NCBI GenBank assembly: GCA_036971615.1
Contig: JAYKKR010000026.1
Span: forward strand, 124,001-188,000
DNA length: 64,000 bases
Reading direction: 5' to 3'
Source: Amyloporia xantha
Lineage: Eukaryota; Basidiomycota; Agaricomycetes; Polyporales; Adustoporiaceae
A program made the position numbers and the translations under genes. Below are positions 46,011-57,124 of the stretch, piece by piece (within the stretch, counting starts at the first letter, position 1; every line of letters begins with the position of its first letter). Below the pieces are notes generated by a model, which was given only the letters and a program-made list of their open reading frames with translations, did no database searches and was not told where the DNA came from.

Positions 46011-46951
46011 CATTACACTGACTTTGAATGCAAAGGTGTCTGATATGACTTTCAAATGGTAATTAGAGCAAATTTGTAATGTCATTACAAAGTGGGTGAA
46101 ATACATAATGGCCCCATTTGAAAGGCAGGATTGACTTGATAAGTAAATGTTGTAACGACATTAGAAAGGTTTGTATGTGGTTAGTGTGGAAAATCACTTT
46201 TGTATTCCATCAGATAGAACCTATTTACTTCATTAGGAAAAGTTGTAATGTTTGTATTGGAATTTTCAATACTTACTGAGATATGTCTGTTGTAAGATTT
46301 GGTTAATAAATAGTATTGTTATAGCTAGAGCAGGTTTGCAGTGCAGTTAAAGTGAATATGTATGATCTCAAAAGCAAGTTTGTATGGTCAAGAGCAAGCT
46401 GATGTAATCATTAGGATGACTTTGTACTCTCATTAGAGTGAGTTTGGAATGTCATTACAAAATATGAAAAATAGATAGTAGGCTCATTTGATAGAGAATG
46501 TTCACTTTGTAAGTAAATGTTGTAATGACACTACAAGAGTTTCTAATGGGTTAGGGTCAAAATCACTTTTACACTCCATCAGACAGAACTCACTTATTTC
46601 ATTAGGAAATGTTGTAACATGTGTATTGAGATTCTCAATATTCACTGACATACACCTGTATCAAGATCCAGTTTCAATTTTTGTAATATCTTTGCAGTCT
46701 GTTTCTATGACTGTTGCCATGTGCTTGTAAAGTTAATATAGTAGGTTGGTACACTTATTGGGATTAGTTTTCAGAGCCATCAGATTGTCTCTATTAGTTT
46801 GTAGAGTCAATGTCTGAAGAGTAATCAGAGGCAAGTCATCCAATTGTAATGAAAATATTATATTATTGAACCTTGTGGGGCAATAATGGAAGACAGCACT
46901 TCAAAATCCTCAGGAATCGTCCTGCCATTTATTGGCCCGCTCCCACCAAGT

Positions 46952-47529
46952 TCATAGTATTAATTATAATCAAGATTATGATCAATTATAATAATAATCT
47001 TGCAAAGCACTACTCATGGTAGGCAGAGCAGAAGTGAGCTGGTCACATGACCCCAAAATTGTGAAAATCCTAAGTCCATGTAGGGTGATGCCTCACAGTG
47101 AATGACCATGCATGCTGTAGACACCCACAGGAATTGTTAGGAATGGAATAAAGTGCACTTTATTGTGGCTTCAATTCTTACTTAAATTGGGTGAAAATTG
47201 GTCAAGACCTTGTAAGAAACACCAGATCAACAAGGTTGAAATCCACACCACACCTCACATGGCATGGATCTTCAGCGCTTCAAGGTCACCTGACTGGCTA
47301 CGTACACACTTCAGTCATCTGCACTGAGTGCGCTGTCCTCACCACTCTTCATTTCCTTCCCCCTCTGCTGTGCTTTTGTAAACGCAGACACTCTATGTTA
47401 GCATAAATGTACAGGAAAGGTGACCGCACACCTTTTTGGCCTAGTTGGGAGATGTGCATGCCAAGTACCTGTCCAATCTATGTCGCATATGAGAAGTCTG
47501 TCGGACCATGAGCAAGCTCTTCTCTCTCT
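46952..47529. other. Foldback central spacer with a diverged copy of arm sequence
   Basis: The first part is AT-rich. Bases about 47,040-47,210 align with the left arm at about 44,700-44,885, but most CpG sites of the arm read TpG or CpA here (for example CGATCC becomes TGATGC, and CGTAGACGCCCA becomes TGTAGACACCCA). From 47,210 to 47,529 the sequence is unique, with one short open frame of no recognised family. Confidence 0.65.
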
Positions 47530-50216
47530 TACTTGGTGGGAGCGGGCCAATAAATGGCAGGATGATTCCTGAGGATTTTGAAGTGCTGTCTTCCATTATT
47601 GCTCTATAAGATTCAACTATATAAGATGTCTATGACAATTGGATCACTTGCCTCTGACTACTCTTCAGACATCGACTCTACAAAACTCATAGAGACAATC
47701 TGATGGCTGTGAAAACTAATGCCAATAAGTGTATAACCTACTATATTAACTTTACAAGCACATGGCAACAGTCATAGAAACAGACTGCAAAGATATTACA
47801 GAAATTGAAACTGGATCTTGATACAGGTGTATGTCAGTGAATATTGACAATCTCAATACAAACAGTACAACATTTTCTAGTGAAGTAAGTGAGTTCTGTC
47901 TGATGGAGTGTAAAAGTAATTTTTGACCCTAACTCATTAGAACATTTTACTTACAAAGTGAACACTCTATCAAATGAGCCTACTATCTATTTTTCATATT
48001 TTGTAATGACATTCCAAACTCACTCTAATGAGAGTACAAAGTCATCCTAATGATTACATCAGCTTGCTCTTGACCATACAAACTTGCTTTTGAGATCATA
48101 CATATTCACTTTAACTGCACTGCAAACCTGCTCTAGCTATAACAATACTATTTATTAACCAAATCTTACAACAGACATATCTCAGTAAGTATTGAGAATT
48201 CCAATACAAACATTACAACTTTTCCTAATGAAGTAAATAGGTTCTATCTGATGGAATACAAAAGTGATTTTCCACACTAGCCACATACAAACCTTTCTGA
48301 TGTCATTAGAACATTTACTTATCAAGTCAATCTTGCCTTTCACTTTCAAATGGGACCATTATGTATTTCACCCATTTTGTAATGACATTACAAATTTGCT
48401 CTAATTAACATTTCAAAGTCATATCAGTCACCTTTGCATTCAATGTCAGTGTAATGACCATACATGTTTGCTCTAATGGCACTACAACTCACTGGAATCA
48501 CCACACAAACTCATCATACTAAGCATACAAACTTATCCTAATTATCATTCAAATGTATTGTATTGACCCTACAAAGTCACCATAAGTATCATACAAACCT
48601 ACACTAATCACCATTGAATCTGACTCTAATGATCATATAAAGTTACTCTAGTATCACTACAAGCTCACCCTAATCACCATAGAATCATATTGTATTGACT
48701 ATACAAGTCACTCTAATGATCATATAAACTCAACGTAATCACCATACAAACTTACTCTAATACCCATATAAACTCACTCTAATGCCCATACAAAGTGATC
48801 GTAATCACCATACAAACTTACTCTAATAACCATACAAATCCATTCTAATCATCATACAAACTGACTCTAATTATCATAGAAAGTCATTCTAATCTCCATA
48901 CAAAGGCACTCTAATCACCATACAAACTTGCTCTAATCACTATACAAACTCACTCCAATCACCATAGAAATGTATTGTACTGACACTACAAACTTGCTCT
49001 AATCACCATACAAATTCACTCTAACAATCATACAAACTCACTACAATTATCATACAAACCTAGTTCAATCAGCATACAATGTCACACCAATCACCATTCA
49101 AGTCATTCTAGAGGTCATACAAACCTGCTCTAAATACAGCATAAAGCTCTCTAAGGTCCTTACAAACATGCTCCAATGATATCCATATAGCAGGCTTACA
49201 ATAAGAACAAATAAAGCCATGGTTACAGGCTTGCACTTGGAGCGCATTTTTGGGCACCTAAAAAGTGGCTGACACTCGGAAAGGCAATGATCATTGAATA
49301 GCAGATTTGTTATGGCCTCAAATCCATAGGAATTTGAATGGGAGATGGATACACCATAGTCCAAGGTCTGGACCAATTTTCAGCCAATTTAATTAAGAAT
49401 TGAAGCCACAGCAAAGTGCACTTTTTTCCATTTCTGGCAATTCCCGTGGGCGTCTACGGCACGTAGGGCGATCCACTGAAAGGGATCGCCCTATGCGCAC
49501 TTGGAATTTTCGCACTTTGGGGTCATGTGACTGCTTTTTCTGCTCTTAGCAGGCTCATTCTGGGCTCATAAAAGGTGCAAAAATCACCTAAAATAAGGGA
49601 ATGTCTCTCTCCTTCATTTGGAATCCCTATCTGACATTTTTCACATCTCACATACAGCCATATTTCCGCATTTGGGCAAGTGTATATGGGGTCTATATGC
49701 TATAGATAAATAGTAACAAATCTCAAAAAATAGGAGACAGCCTTTCAACAGCCATGGCTACCCCCTGATGTAAGCATTTCCTTATATGGCAATATTTGAA
49801 TGTGGTCAATCCAACAGTATACACACTTCAAAGGCCAGTAGGCCGCTGATCTGTCACATGTCCAAGGATAAGCACACGTGATTAGACACATGATCTAATC
49901 ATGTGACATACCATACAAGGACATAGATAAGATATGGGCTGGATCTTATCTCATCAATGTTGGGAGTTGTTTGTACAAGTCGTGTCATGCTGGCAGTTTT
50001 GTATTGAACTTTGTAATGGGTAACAATCTTTTGTATTGAGACTACAAGGGACCTTACAACAGCGGTAACAAAAGCCTGACCCTAACCCCAGGATCTTGGG
50101 TGCTTACAATACAAATCTTGTATTGAATTGGGTTCCCACGCTTAGGGTGCAAAAGTTGGTGTCCCGACTTTTGCTCACCAGAGAAACACTTCCTTCGTAC
50201 CTCAGGAATCGTAATC

Positions 50217-50590
50217 AGCAAAATTAGCCCCTTGTCGCTATGGGCCTTTCGAAGTTGCTGAGGTTCTTTCCCCATTAGTCTACCAGCTCATCTTACCTCC
50301 GACCTGGAGGATCCATCTGGTCTTCCATGTGCAGCTTCTTGTGCGCTATCATGAGACTCAAGAACACGGTCCTAACTTTGTCCGACCTTCACCAGATATT
50401 GTTGATGATCACAAAGAATTCGAAGTGGAAACCATTCTCAAATCCAAAAAAAATCCGTGGAAAGGTCCATTATCTCATATGATGGAAAGAATATTCCCCA
50501 TCAGATGATACCTGGGAATCAATGTGCAATTTGCAGAATGTGCAAACTGAGTTGGAACAATTCCATGCAGATCACCCTAAGGTGTTAAAA
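50217..50590 (+). pseudogene. Ty3/gypsy pol 3' end (integrase tail and chromodomain region)
   Basis: The frame reads AKLAPCRYGPFEVAEVLSPL, VYQLILPPTWRIHLVFHVQL, a ETQEHGPNF segment and EFEVETILKSK, which is the integrase tail leading into a chromodomain. The frame breaks near 50,460 (an A-run) and again at a stop. It is of the same lineage as the integrase at 10.7-11.3 kb. The foldback element cuts it precisely on the left. Confidence 0.8.
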
Positions 50591-50614
50591 GCGCCAGGAC
50601 TTTGATCTTCTGCC

Positions 50615-51142
50615 ATGTCTCTCATCACCATTGCCCTCGTCGCACTCTCCTCTGCCCTGTTTGGGTTCATCCTCAGTGCACTTATCACTGCCATATTCCT
50701 CTCTTCATTCTCCATCACCTGTCGCACTTCCCTTGCCACCCATCAGTCCAATTGGGGAACTCTGAGCAACACCACAACTCCCTGGGACCAACTTGTCATT
50801 TTTGGTATTTCTTATGTGATTCGTTCACTTGTTTTTCTGCCAATTCTCACTATATCAACAAGCACCATGGCCTACTCCCTCGACCCAACCACCCTCCTCC
50901 TCATCTTCAGCATCCTCTCCTATGACCTCATCCTCCTCATCCTCATTGCTGCCTGCACCCTTGTCGCCGCTGCTGGCTGGTTTGTTGTCTACTCCTACCA
51001 GACTCAACAACAACTTATCGACAATCAACTCCGCGCTGCGCACCAGCATTCCCTTGACATACTCGCAGAACACTGTCTGCCTCCTTTGGTGCTGCAGGAT
51101 AGAGAGGGGGTTGTTAGAGTCGAGCAGCTTAACCTGCTGTGA
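50615..51142 (+). CDS. Predicted multi-pass membrane protein downstream of gypsy pol
   Basis: An intact 175-residue frame starting MSLITIALVALSSALFGFIL. Three or four hydrophobic segments lie at about residues 3-32, 47-70, 82-100 and 100-120, followed by a charged C-terminus (TQQQLIDNQLRAAHQHSLDI). It begins 25 bp after the pol remnant, in the same orientation and in the position where some retroelements keep an env-like gene. I recognise no homology to a fusion protein, and it may be unrelated. Being intact beside broken pol makes it worth checking. Confidence 0.45.
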   Translation: MSLITIALVALSSALFGFILSALITAIFLSSFSITCRTSLATHQSNWGTLSNTTTPWDQLVIFGISYVIRSLVFLPILTISTSTMAYSLDPTTLLLIFSILSYDLILLILIAACTLVAAAGWFVVYSYQTQQQLIDNQLRAAHQHSLDILAEHCLPPLVLQDREGVVRVEQLNLL

Positions 51143-51323
51143 CCATCGGCAACATATTAGTCTGTATATTGTACTCTTCATCATTTCTTCCAACTTTGCC
51201 TTTCCACCTTTGTACACCCTTTTTGGGTATCAATACCCCATTGCTCAGCTGTCACACCACACCATTTGTGGGCTTTACACTCCATCTGACTCAGTTGTAT
51301 TGCCTATCCTCCTTAGCTCGCAA

Positions 51324-51580
51324 TGGATGCTGCATCCCTGTCTACTGTCCAGCGGAACCCTCCTTATGCCACCACCCCTGAGATCCGCATCACTATTCCT
51401 ACTCCAGGTCTGGATGACACAGGAGTCTTGGGTACTTGGTGAATTTGGAACCTGAGTATCGTCTGCCTAACCCTGGCCCTCCGTCCATTGACCCATCCCC
51501 TGCTCTCTCCAACAATTCTCTCCCTGGCCTGGATTACCTTGTACCACGACAACCTTTTGATCACACTCCTTTGCCAGGAG
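51324..51580 (+). pseudogene. Gag-like gene, first part
   Basis: Begins MDAASLSTVQRNPPYATTPE and shifts frame near 51,430; the second frame continues EYRLPNPGPPSIDPSPALSN and ends ...FDHTPLPG where the hAT-type element is inserted. The joined coding sense resumes at 52,800. It is a Pro-rich N-terminus of a probable retroelement structural protein. Confidence 0.5.
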
Positions 51581-52791
51581 TAGTGTCTCCTAAGTTCAGT
51601 TCAGTTCGGTTCAGCAGGTATTTCGGCCGAACCCCGAACCGAACCTGCATGCATATGGCTGAACCTGAACCTGAACCTGAGCCAAACCTGCTGAACTGGT
51701 TCAGCAGGTTCAGTTCAGGTTCATAACCGGTTCGAACCTTCTGAACCTGTGATTTTCTAAGTAATTATTTTTTCATTTTATGCTAGTCTACTGTACATGT
51801 CCATAGTGTAGTGATACTTGTCTGGATAAATGTAATTTCCCTGAGGTTGATTTTTTTTGTCTCCATTTATTGTCCGCGAGGGCATCGCCCTATGTAGACA
51901 GTATGTACAGGATTATCTACTTTGTATCTATCATATCCCTGAGGTTGATCAGGCGAAGGTCGCTCAATTGCAAGCAGGAGTGCTGGCAATCCCCTGTCAG
52001 ATTGACACTTGGGGGCAGCACATCTGTGGCACGACATTAGCTGTCAGCAGTAGCGGCCGTGGCATCGCGCACCTGTAAGGGCCCTGCTGCTACTACCGGC
52101 GCCGGTCGTGTTGTGTCGCTGTGCTTGCCCAGCATTGGCTGCACGAAGAACGCGCGGATTCCGCGTTGGCTGCACGAAGAACACGCGGATTCCGCGTCGC
52201 CCTGCATTACCTGCTATGTGGGCTTGCGAATGCTTGTGCCGGCGACGCGCAACGCGGGGGTTCCATTCGAGAGTCGCGGTGCTGGCAGAGAGAGGGCGTT
52301 AGCACGAGAAGAAACATCAAGGAGCGCGCGCACTTACCGATTCCACGGCTGTCAAGCCTGCGGGAATATCAGCTTCTTTGGAAGCTGATACAGGTGCTGA
52401 GATCAGCAGCTGGTCCTTGCCTTCGGATTTGTACCATTAGATGTCGGCTGCATCGATGAGCTGGCTGTCCGCGCTGACGGTGCAGTTCTCACTAGGATCG
52501 ACAACATGAGACATTTCGAGTCTGCACGCAGGGAGAGTGAGAACGCAGTGCGCGAGCGAAAATTGACCGAAACGGCGAAGATTGATCTCCATCTGATCGA
52601 TCGGACCCCATCTCCTGGTTCGCGGTTCGGACGTGTTCGCACCGCGTTCGGGCAACGCACTGCAAGCCCGAACCCCGGACCGAACCTGACGGCCAATGGC
52701 CGGACCGAACCTGGACCGGACCTGAACCTCAGGTCCGGTTCGGCGGTTCAGGGTTCGGACCTAGGTTCTGGACTGAACTTAGGAGACGCTA
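51581..52791. mobile_element. 1,211-bp hAT-type non-autonomous element
   Basis: Flanked by the perfect 8-bp duplication GCCAGGAG (51,573-51,580 and 52,792-52,799). Termini are TAGTGTCTCCTAAGTTCAGT and the complement of TAGCGTCTCCTAAGTTCAGT, fitting the hAT consensus start. Both ends are rich in GAACC/GGTTC words. The interior has a 31-bp tandem duplication (about 52,133-52,195) around GCACGAAGAACGCGCGGATT and GC-rich sequence that may include captured exons (for example DELAVRADGAVLTRIDNM near 52,455). No transposase is encoded. Confidence 0.92.
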
Positions 52792-52799
52792 GCCAGGAG

Positions 52800-53170
52800 T
52801 AGAATACAATGGTCGAATGCACTATACTGTTGTCTATGACTGAGTCGATCTGGGCCAAGTCAAACTAGACACTGCCAGTGAACTCATGGCACTACCCATC
52901 ATAAGTCATCCCTCCTTTCATCATGTCACTGAATTCAACAACGGCTTTGCCAACTTCATTGACGCACCTACTGGACCCCAGGCTGATGCCCTATGGGTGA
53001 CTGTTGAAGCCGATGGCAACCGAAACCTTCAGGCTGACATCATCTGCTATCGCTGGATATTGCTACATCTCCTTGCCTTCAACCACATGCAAAAAGAGCT
53101 CGACACTCAGATCGAAGGACTTCTTGAAGCACACTGTCACACGCCAAAACTGTTTGGCTTGTGTACATGG
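52800..53170 (+). pseudogene. Gag-like gene, middle part
   Basis: Continues the frame left at 51,580 (LPG then VEYNGRMHYTVVYD), with a TGA at about 52,841 (D-stop-VDLGQVKLDTASEL). It then reads HPSFHHVTEFNNGFANFIDA, ALWVTVEADGNRNLQADIIC and a helical segment to CHTPKLFGL. Homology breaks at the next insertion near 53,171. Confidence 0.6.
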
Positions 53171-54547
53171 CATTTCATAGTAGTGATGAGGCTATCAGTA
53201 TAACTCTGCACACAGACAAATGTCGTATTCAGCAAGATAATACAAGAAATACATGCTACAGAAGGAGATCATGTGACACTTGCCTCAATAGGCAAGCAAG
53301 CCATGTGACCTACAGATGTGCTCAGACCCACCTATACAAGTCCAGCTTCTCTAAGGAGCTATCTAGACTCTTCCAGAGCACAGAACCGGAACAAGACCAA
53401 GACCCCGACTAGGCCCTTCTAGAACCAATCCAGAACCAGTCCAGATGCAGTCCAGATGAACCCAGAATAAATGTGAATGTCCTCAATGAATGGAAGAATG
53501 TATGGCACGGTATGAGGGAATTTTATGATTGGTCAGTTAGAAGTCGGTTCTTGTCTTGGCGCTCAGTCAGACAATGACTCATGGGAGTCTAGACCAAATA
53601 TAGGTTGATGAGAGGATGACTCAGAGTATTTGGTAGCTTAGTAAGTGACTTGTCATAGGAATGAGTCAGCAGATTCTACATGTATATATAGACCTCGATC
53701 CAGCTTCGGAGATGAGAATCAAATCATCAAGGATCAAATTGAATCACTCAGTATCTGTTATTGGTGCATAATGTATTGCACCTCTGTCGATTATAAGAAA
53801 CACCTTATAATCAAACTCTGTCTTTGGGTAACGTTCACGTGGAACTTCTTACCTACTACCGCTGTCTCTGTAACTCACGTGGAGCTACTATCTGTCTACA
53901 TCTGTCTTTAGCTCACATGGAGCTAATTTGTCTGTCTGTCTGTCTGTCTGTCTGTAACTCACGTGGAGTTACCATCTGTTTATATCTGTTCTTAGCTCAC
54001 GTGGAGCTAATCTGTCTGTCTGTCTGTGTAGCTCACGTGGAGCTACAATCTGTCTGTCTGTCTGTGTAACTCACGTGGAGTTACTTCTGTCTGCATCTGT
54101 TATTAGCTCACGTGCCAGTGGAGCTATCTTGTTGTTACGTTTGTGTAGCTCATCTGGAGTTACTATCTGATTAAGTCCATTCTAGCTCACGTGGAGCTAC
54201 CTCTGTTGTTTGTTTGGGTCTATAGCTCAATACCTGCCTTGAGTATAGTCTCTATCCCTGTTTGTCTTACTAGTAGTCTTACACGTGTCTGTTCTTCTAT
54301 AGCTCCTTGAGAGTTATAGCCTATCATCATCCTCTGATAAGACACCTGTGTAGTGTCTATCAACCCTTGTCTGTGTCCCCCTCTTGTATTTGCCAGTGCT
54401 TGTATCTGCAGGCAGATCACGTGCAGCCACCAACCTAGAGATTGATTGGGTAGCCTTTGTGGTGATTATCCAGTAATTCGCTCCTTCCCTCGAACAACTA
54501 TGATAGCCCGGTATAAGCAGTCTTACCCGGTAAACCGTAGCAGAACA
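53171..54547. mobile_element. LTR-like insertion in the gag-like gene
   Basis: Bounded by CATTTC at 53,171-53,176 and 54,548-54,553, a possible target duplication. It contains a TATA-like TATATATAG at about 53,682-53,691 followed by CT-rich text, as in LTR promoters, and no protein. The right side ends in CA, but the left side does not start with TG, so the solo-LTR reading is tentative. Confidence 0.4.
53835..54205. repeat. Array of palindromes with CACGTG core and TCTG microsatellites
   Basis: About ten copies of TAGCTCACGTGGAGCTA or GTAACTCACGTGGAGTTAC at 35-40 bp spacing, separated by TCTGTCTGTCTG. Most cores keep CACGTG, the E-box bound by bHLH factors. Confidence 0.85.
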
Positions 54548-54553
54548 CATTTC

Positions 54554-54942
54554 TGACCTGACAACGCACTCGCACCATTTGATGTCTCCACTTCACCAAT
54601 GTCATTGAATATCTCCTTCACTTCCGGCTTCACCCTGTGGATGCGAACAACCCCCACACCAACCGTGCATGCTTCATGTGCCAGTGTCAGGGTCACTGGT
54701 CAAATGAATGCCATTGCAACTTATGTCGCCACTGCCACATTGTCCATGTTGAAACCACCTGCCCTTACAATGAGAGCGAACTGGTGCCCTTGCCTATGGG
54801 CTCTCCATCTTTCATTCACAGCAAAAATCCCAGTCTCAGTGATGCTATCAGCCAGGCCATAGATGAAGTTGCCTATGATGCACACCTTTCAGTCACTGTA
54901 CCCCTGACTCCTAGGATATATATGCCTGACATTGTCCCCTAA
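54554..54942 (+). pseudogene. Gag-like gene, zinc-knuckle end
   Basis: The frame has a LLHFRLHPVDANNPHTNRAC lead-in and the CCHC zinc knuckle CFMCQCQGHWSNEC (C-x2-C-x4-H-x4-C), then more Cys/His pairs and an acidic tail ending at 54,942. The CCHC knuckle of gag packages retroelement RNA. Element E2 starts immediately after its stop codon. Confidence 0.65.
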
Positions 54943-55150
54943 GGCATGGGGCGCCGGACGTCGCCCGACGCCCTAGCAGTGGCCTCTGAGACTGGCCCGG
55001 CCGCCGTGTGTTGTGATCACCTGAAGTATGGCCCGGCCGATGCGTCATTCCATCACCTGGATCTAGCCCCGGCCGACATCGCGACCATGTCCGTCTTTAT
55101 AGTGTATATAGTGTAGGCGCGGCCGCTCCTAAACTGATTCCTTCGCGTGC

Positions 55151-55570
55151 AGGACCGGCCGCGAGGAACTCAATGGGACGATCTCGCGTCGCGATTCCTA
55201 CTCAAGGCTCGGCCGATGCTCTATTTGACATTCTGGCAGTAGGCTCGGTCGGTATTGTTCCTCTGAGTTTCCTCCTCCGTAGCCGCGACCGCTCCCAAGC
55301 GTGTGTCCTGACATTTAGGACCGGCCGCGAGTACCTCAGAGGGACGATCTCGCGTCGCGGTTTCTAGTCAAGGCTCGGCCGATGCCCTATTCGACATTCT
55401 GGCAGTAGGCTCGGTCGAGATTATTCTTCTGAGTTTTCTTTTCTGTAGCCGCGACCGCTCCCAAGCTTTTGTCCTGACATGTAGGACCGGCCGCGACTAC
55501 CTCAGAGGGACGATCTCGCGTCGCGGTTCCTACTCAAGGCTCGGGCGCTGCAACCTTTTTGCAGTAGGCT
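55151..55570. repeat. E2 left terminal array (166-bp units)
   Basis: Two and a half units starting at 55,151, 55,317 and 55,483 with AGGACCGGCCGCGA, then ACGATCTCGCGTCGCGGTT, CTCGGCCGATGCCCTATT and GCAGTAGGCTCGG, ending CCGCGACCGCTCCCAAGC. These are probable transposase-binding repeats. Confidence 0.9.
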
Positions 55571-55872
55571 CCGTTGATATGTACGTTCGCATTCCCTAAC
55601 TGATTAAGGGGTCTCTGTAGTGACAAATAATTCTGAAGCTCTCTACTCTCTCCGGGCGTGTACTTGTACAACTCACCTCTAGCAGGTATCACTTTCAGCG
55701 AATTCTCTCCACTTTGTCGCGGACGCGACACACACTAAACTTGCGGTTTATGGTATGCCCGCTGTCAGTGGTGTTCATGGTCATTTACTCTGATCTAGGC
55801 CCGTGCCAATTTGAAAATTGTATTCGCATTACCAGCGAGAACTAATGACTTTTAACGATGCATGTCGTTACG
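55571..55872. other. E2 spacer between the terminal array and protein a
   Basis: No gene is seen. It contains several GTCGCG/CGCGAC words (for example 55,716 and 55,724). Confidence 0.4.
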
Positions 55873-57124
55873 CTACTGTGAAGGGCCGTGCTCCTTGTCT
55901 TCATCGCCAGAGCCAATCTCCTTCTCCCACAACATTCGCTCCATCTCTCTCATCCTCCCTCCTATGGTTCTCTTGCGAACTTCCCCCTGGATTGCCTGCT
56001 GCAAGACAAGCATATCGGTCAGCGCTTCGATGTCGCGGTTCACCGCGATAAGCTGCTCGCGCGCGTGGCGGCGCTCGTCGCGGAGAAATGTGGCCTCCCT
56101 CACAGAAGGAAACCCTATGAAGGAATCAGAACCAGTCCAGAATATGATGATTCTTACGTACCAAGGGTAACTTTTTCCTTAATGTAGGCAAGTCGCGAAT
56201 GATGAGAAGGAGGCGGAAGAGGCGCCATCACACCTGCAGTCGCGACCGCGTCTAAGTTGCGCGCAGGCCCTGCAGTCATGTACTTGATTGCGGGGTCTAT
56301 TGGGAAGTCGTCCTCAGAGGAGATGTCAATAATGCTGCGTTCGCTAGAGTTATTGTCATTTCCCCTGTCCCTGCCTTTATCCTTGCTGCTAGTGGAGAAC
56401 TGAATTTGATCTCCTGGCTCGACCCGGATCAGAAATTTGATGTCGATAGAAACACGCGGTTATGTTTCGCATGGTTAGTCCGGCACAGATCACGTTGATT
56501 GGAGTACACTCACCTTGACCGTGGTCATTGTCGCTGTCCTCTCCCAATGCTGTGAGGTCAATTGGAGATCGGTCGCGAGACACGGTGATGTCTTCGTCTG
56601 AGTTGATGAGGCCGAGATCTATTGGGCTCCGTCCACGGCGAGACTCTTAATGCAGATTTTCAAATCTTGCTGATGTTGAAGTGTTACAAGAAGATGGGAA
56701 CATACCAGTTTCCAACTCAAATAAATCGAGGTCAATTGGCGTCCGCGCCCGCTCCAATTCGTGGCCTTCGAGGAGAGGCTCTTAATGCAGATTTTAATAT
56801 ATTGCTCATGTGGAAGTGTTTCAAGAAGATAGGAACATACCTGTTTCCAACTCAAATAAATCGAGGTCAACTGGAGTCCGCGCCCGCTCCACGTCGTGGC
56901 CTTCGAGCGGCAAGTCAATTTGTTCGCGACTTCATGAGCTTCATAGATGAAACTCGTGATCACTGCACTCACCGTCGTGATGTTCGAAGTCATCGGGTTC
57001 CGACATCAGCGCATCGAGGAGGACCGGTGACCGCTCGCGATCAACTTGAACTTGGTGCGGTAGGTTAGTAGTGATGTTATCGGCGCTGAATGGACGACTT
57101 ACAATTTTCCGCGTCTGAATCCAT
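55873..57124 (-). CDS. E2 cargo protein a: Ser/Thr-Pro repeat protein with C-terminal coiled coil
   Basis: Minus-strand multi-exon gene starting MDSDAEN (57,124), like MSEHADEL of E1. Middle exons encode RERSPVLLDALMSEPDDFEH, then two nearly identical exon units giving ERARTPVDLDLFELET and ERARTPIDLDLFELET, and RGRSPIDLGLINSDED and RDRSPIDLTALGEDSDNDHG. The last exon is a coiled coil (REATFLRDERRHAREQLIAV to LVLQQAIQGEV) ending at 55,873. The repeated R-[ST]-P-[IV]-DL core parallels the LDFDSSPIRGD units of E1. It lies next to the terminal array, as in E1. The function is unknown. Confidence 0.55.

Larger units (their letters stand above)
44022..50215. mobile_element. 6.2-kb foldback-like element with arms of about 2.7-2.9 kb
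   Basis: The left arm (44,022-46,951) begins ATTACGATTCCTGAGGTACG, and the right arm (47,530-50,215) ends with its exact complement. The two stay recognisably inverted throughout and terminate inwardly at the CTTGGTGGGAGCGGGCCA motif. Each arm contains a unique outer section, an array of about 21-bp repeats, and a copy of the 6.4-7.3 kb element. There is no transposase. The right end interrupts a gypsy pol gene at 50,216. Long inverted arms built of short repeats are the hallmark of foldback elements. Confidence 0.8.

Noticed and set aside
50054..50275. CCCTAACCCC-like text suggesting telomeric repeat
   Set aside because: It is a single occurrence within the foldback arms, matched in the other arm; there is no tandem TTAGGG array.
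50615..51142. Naming the membrane ORF an env gene
   Set aside because: No fusion-peptide or envelope motif is recognisable; position alone is insufficient.
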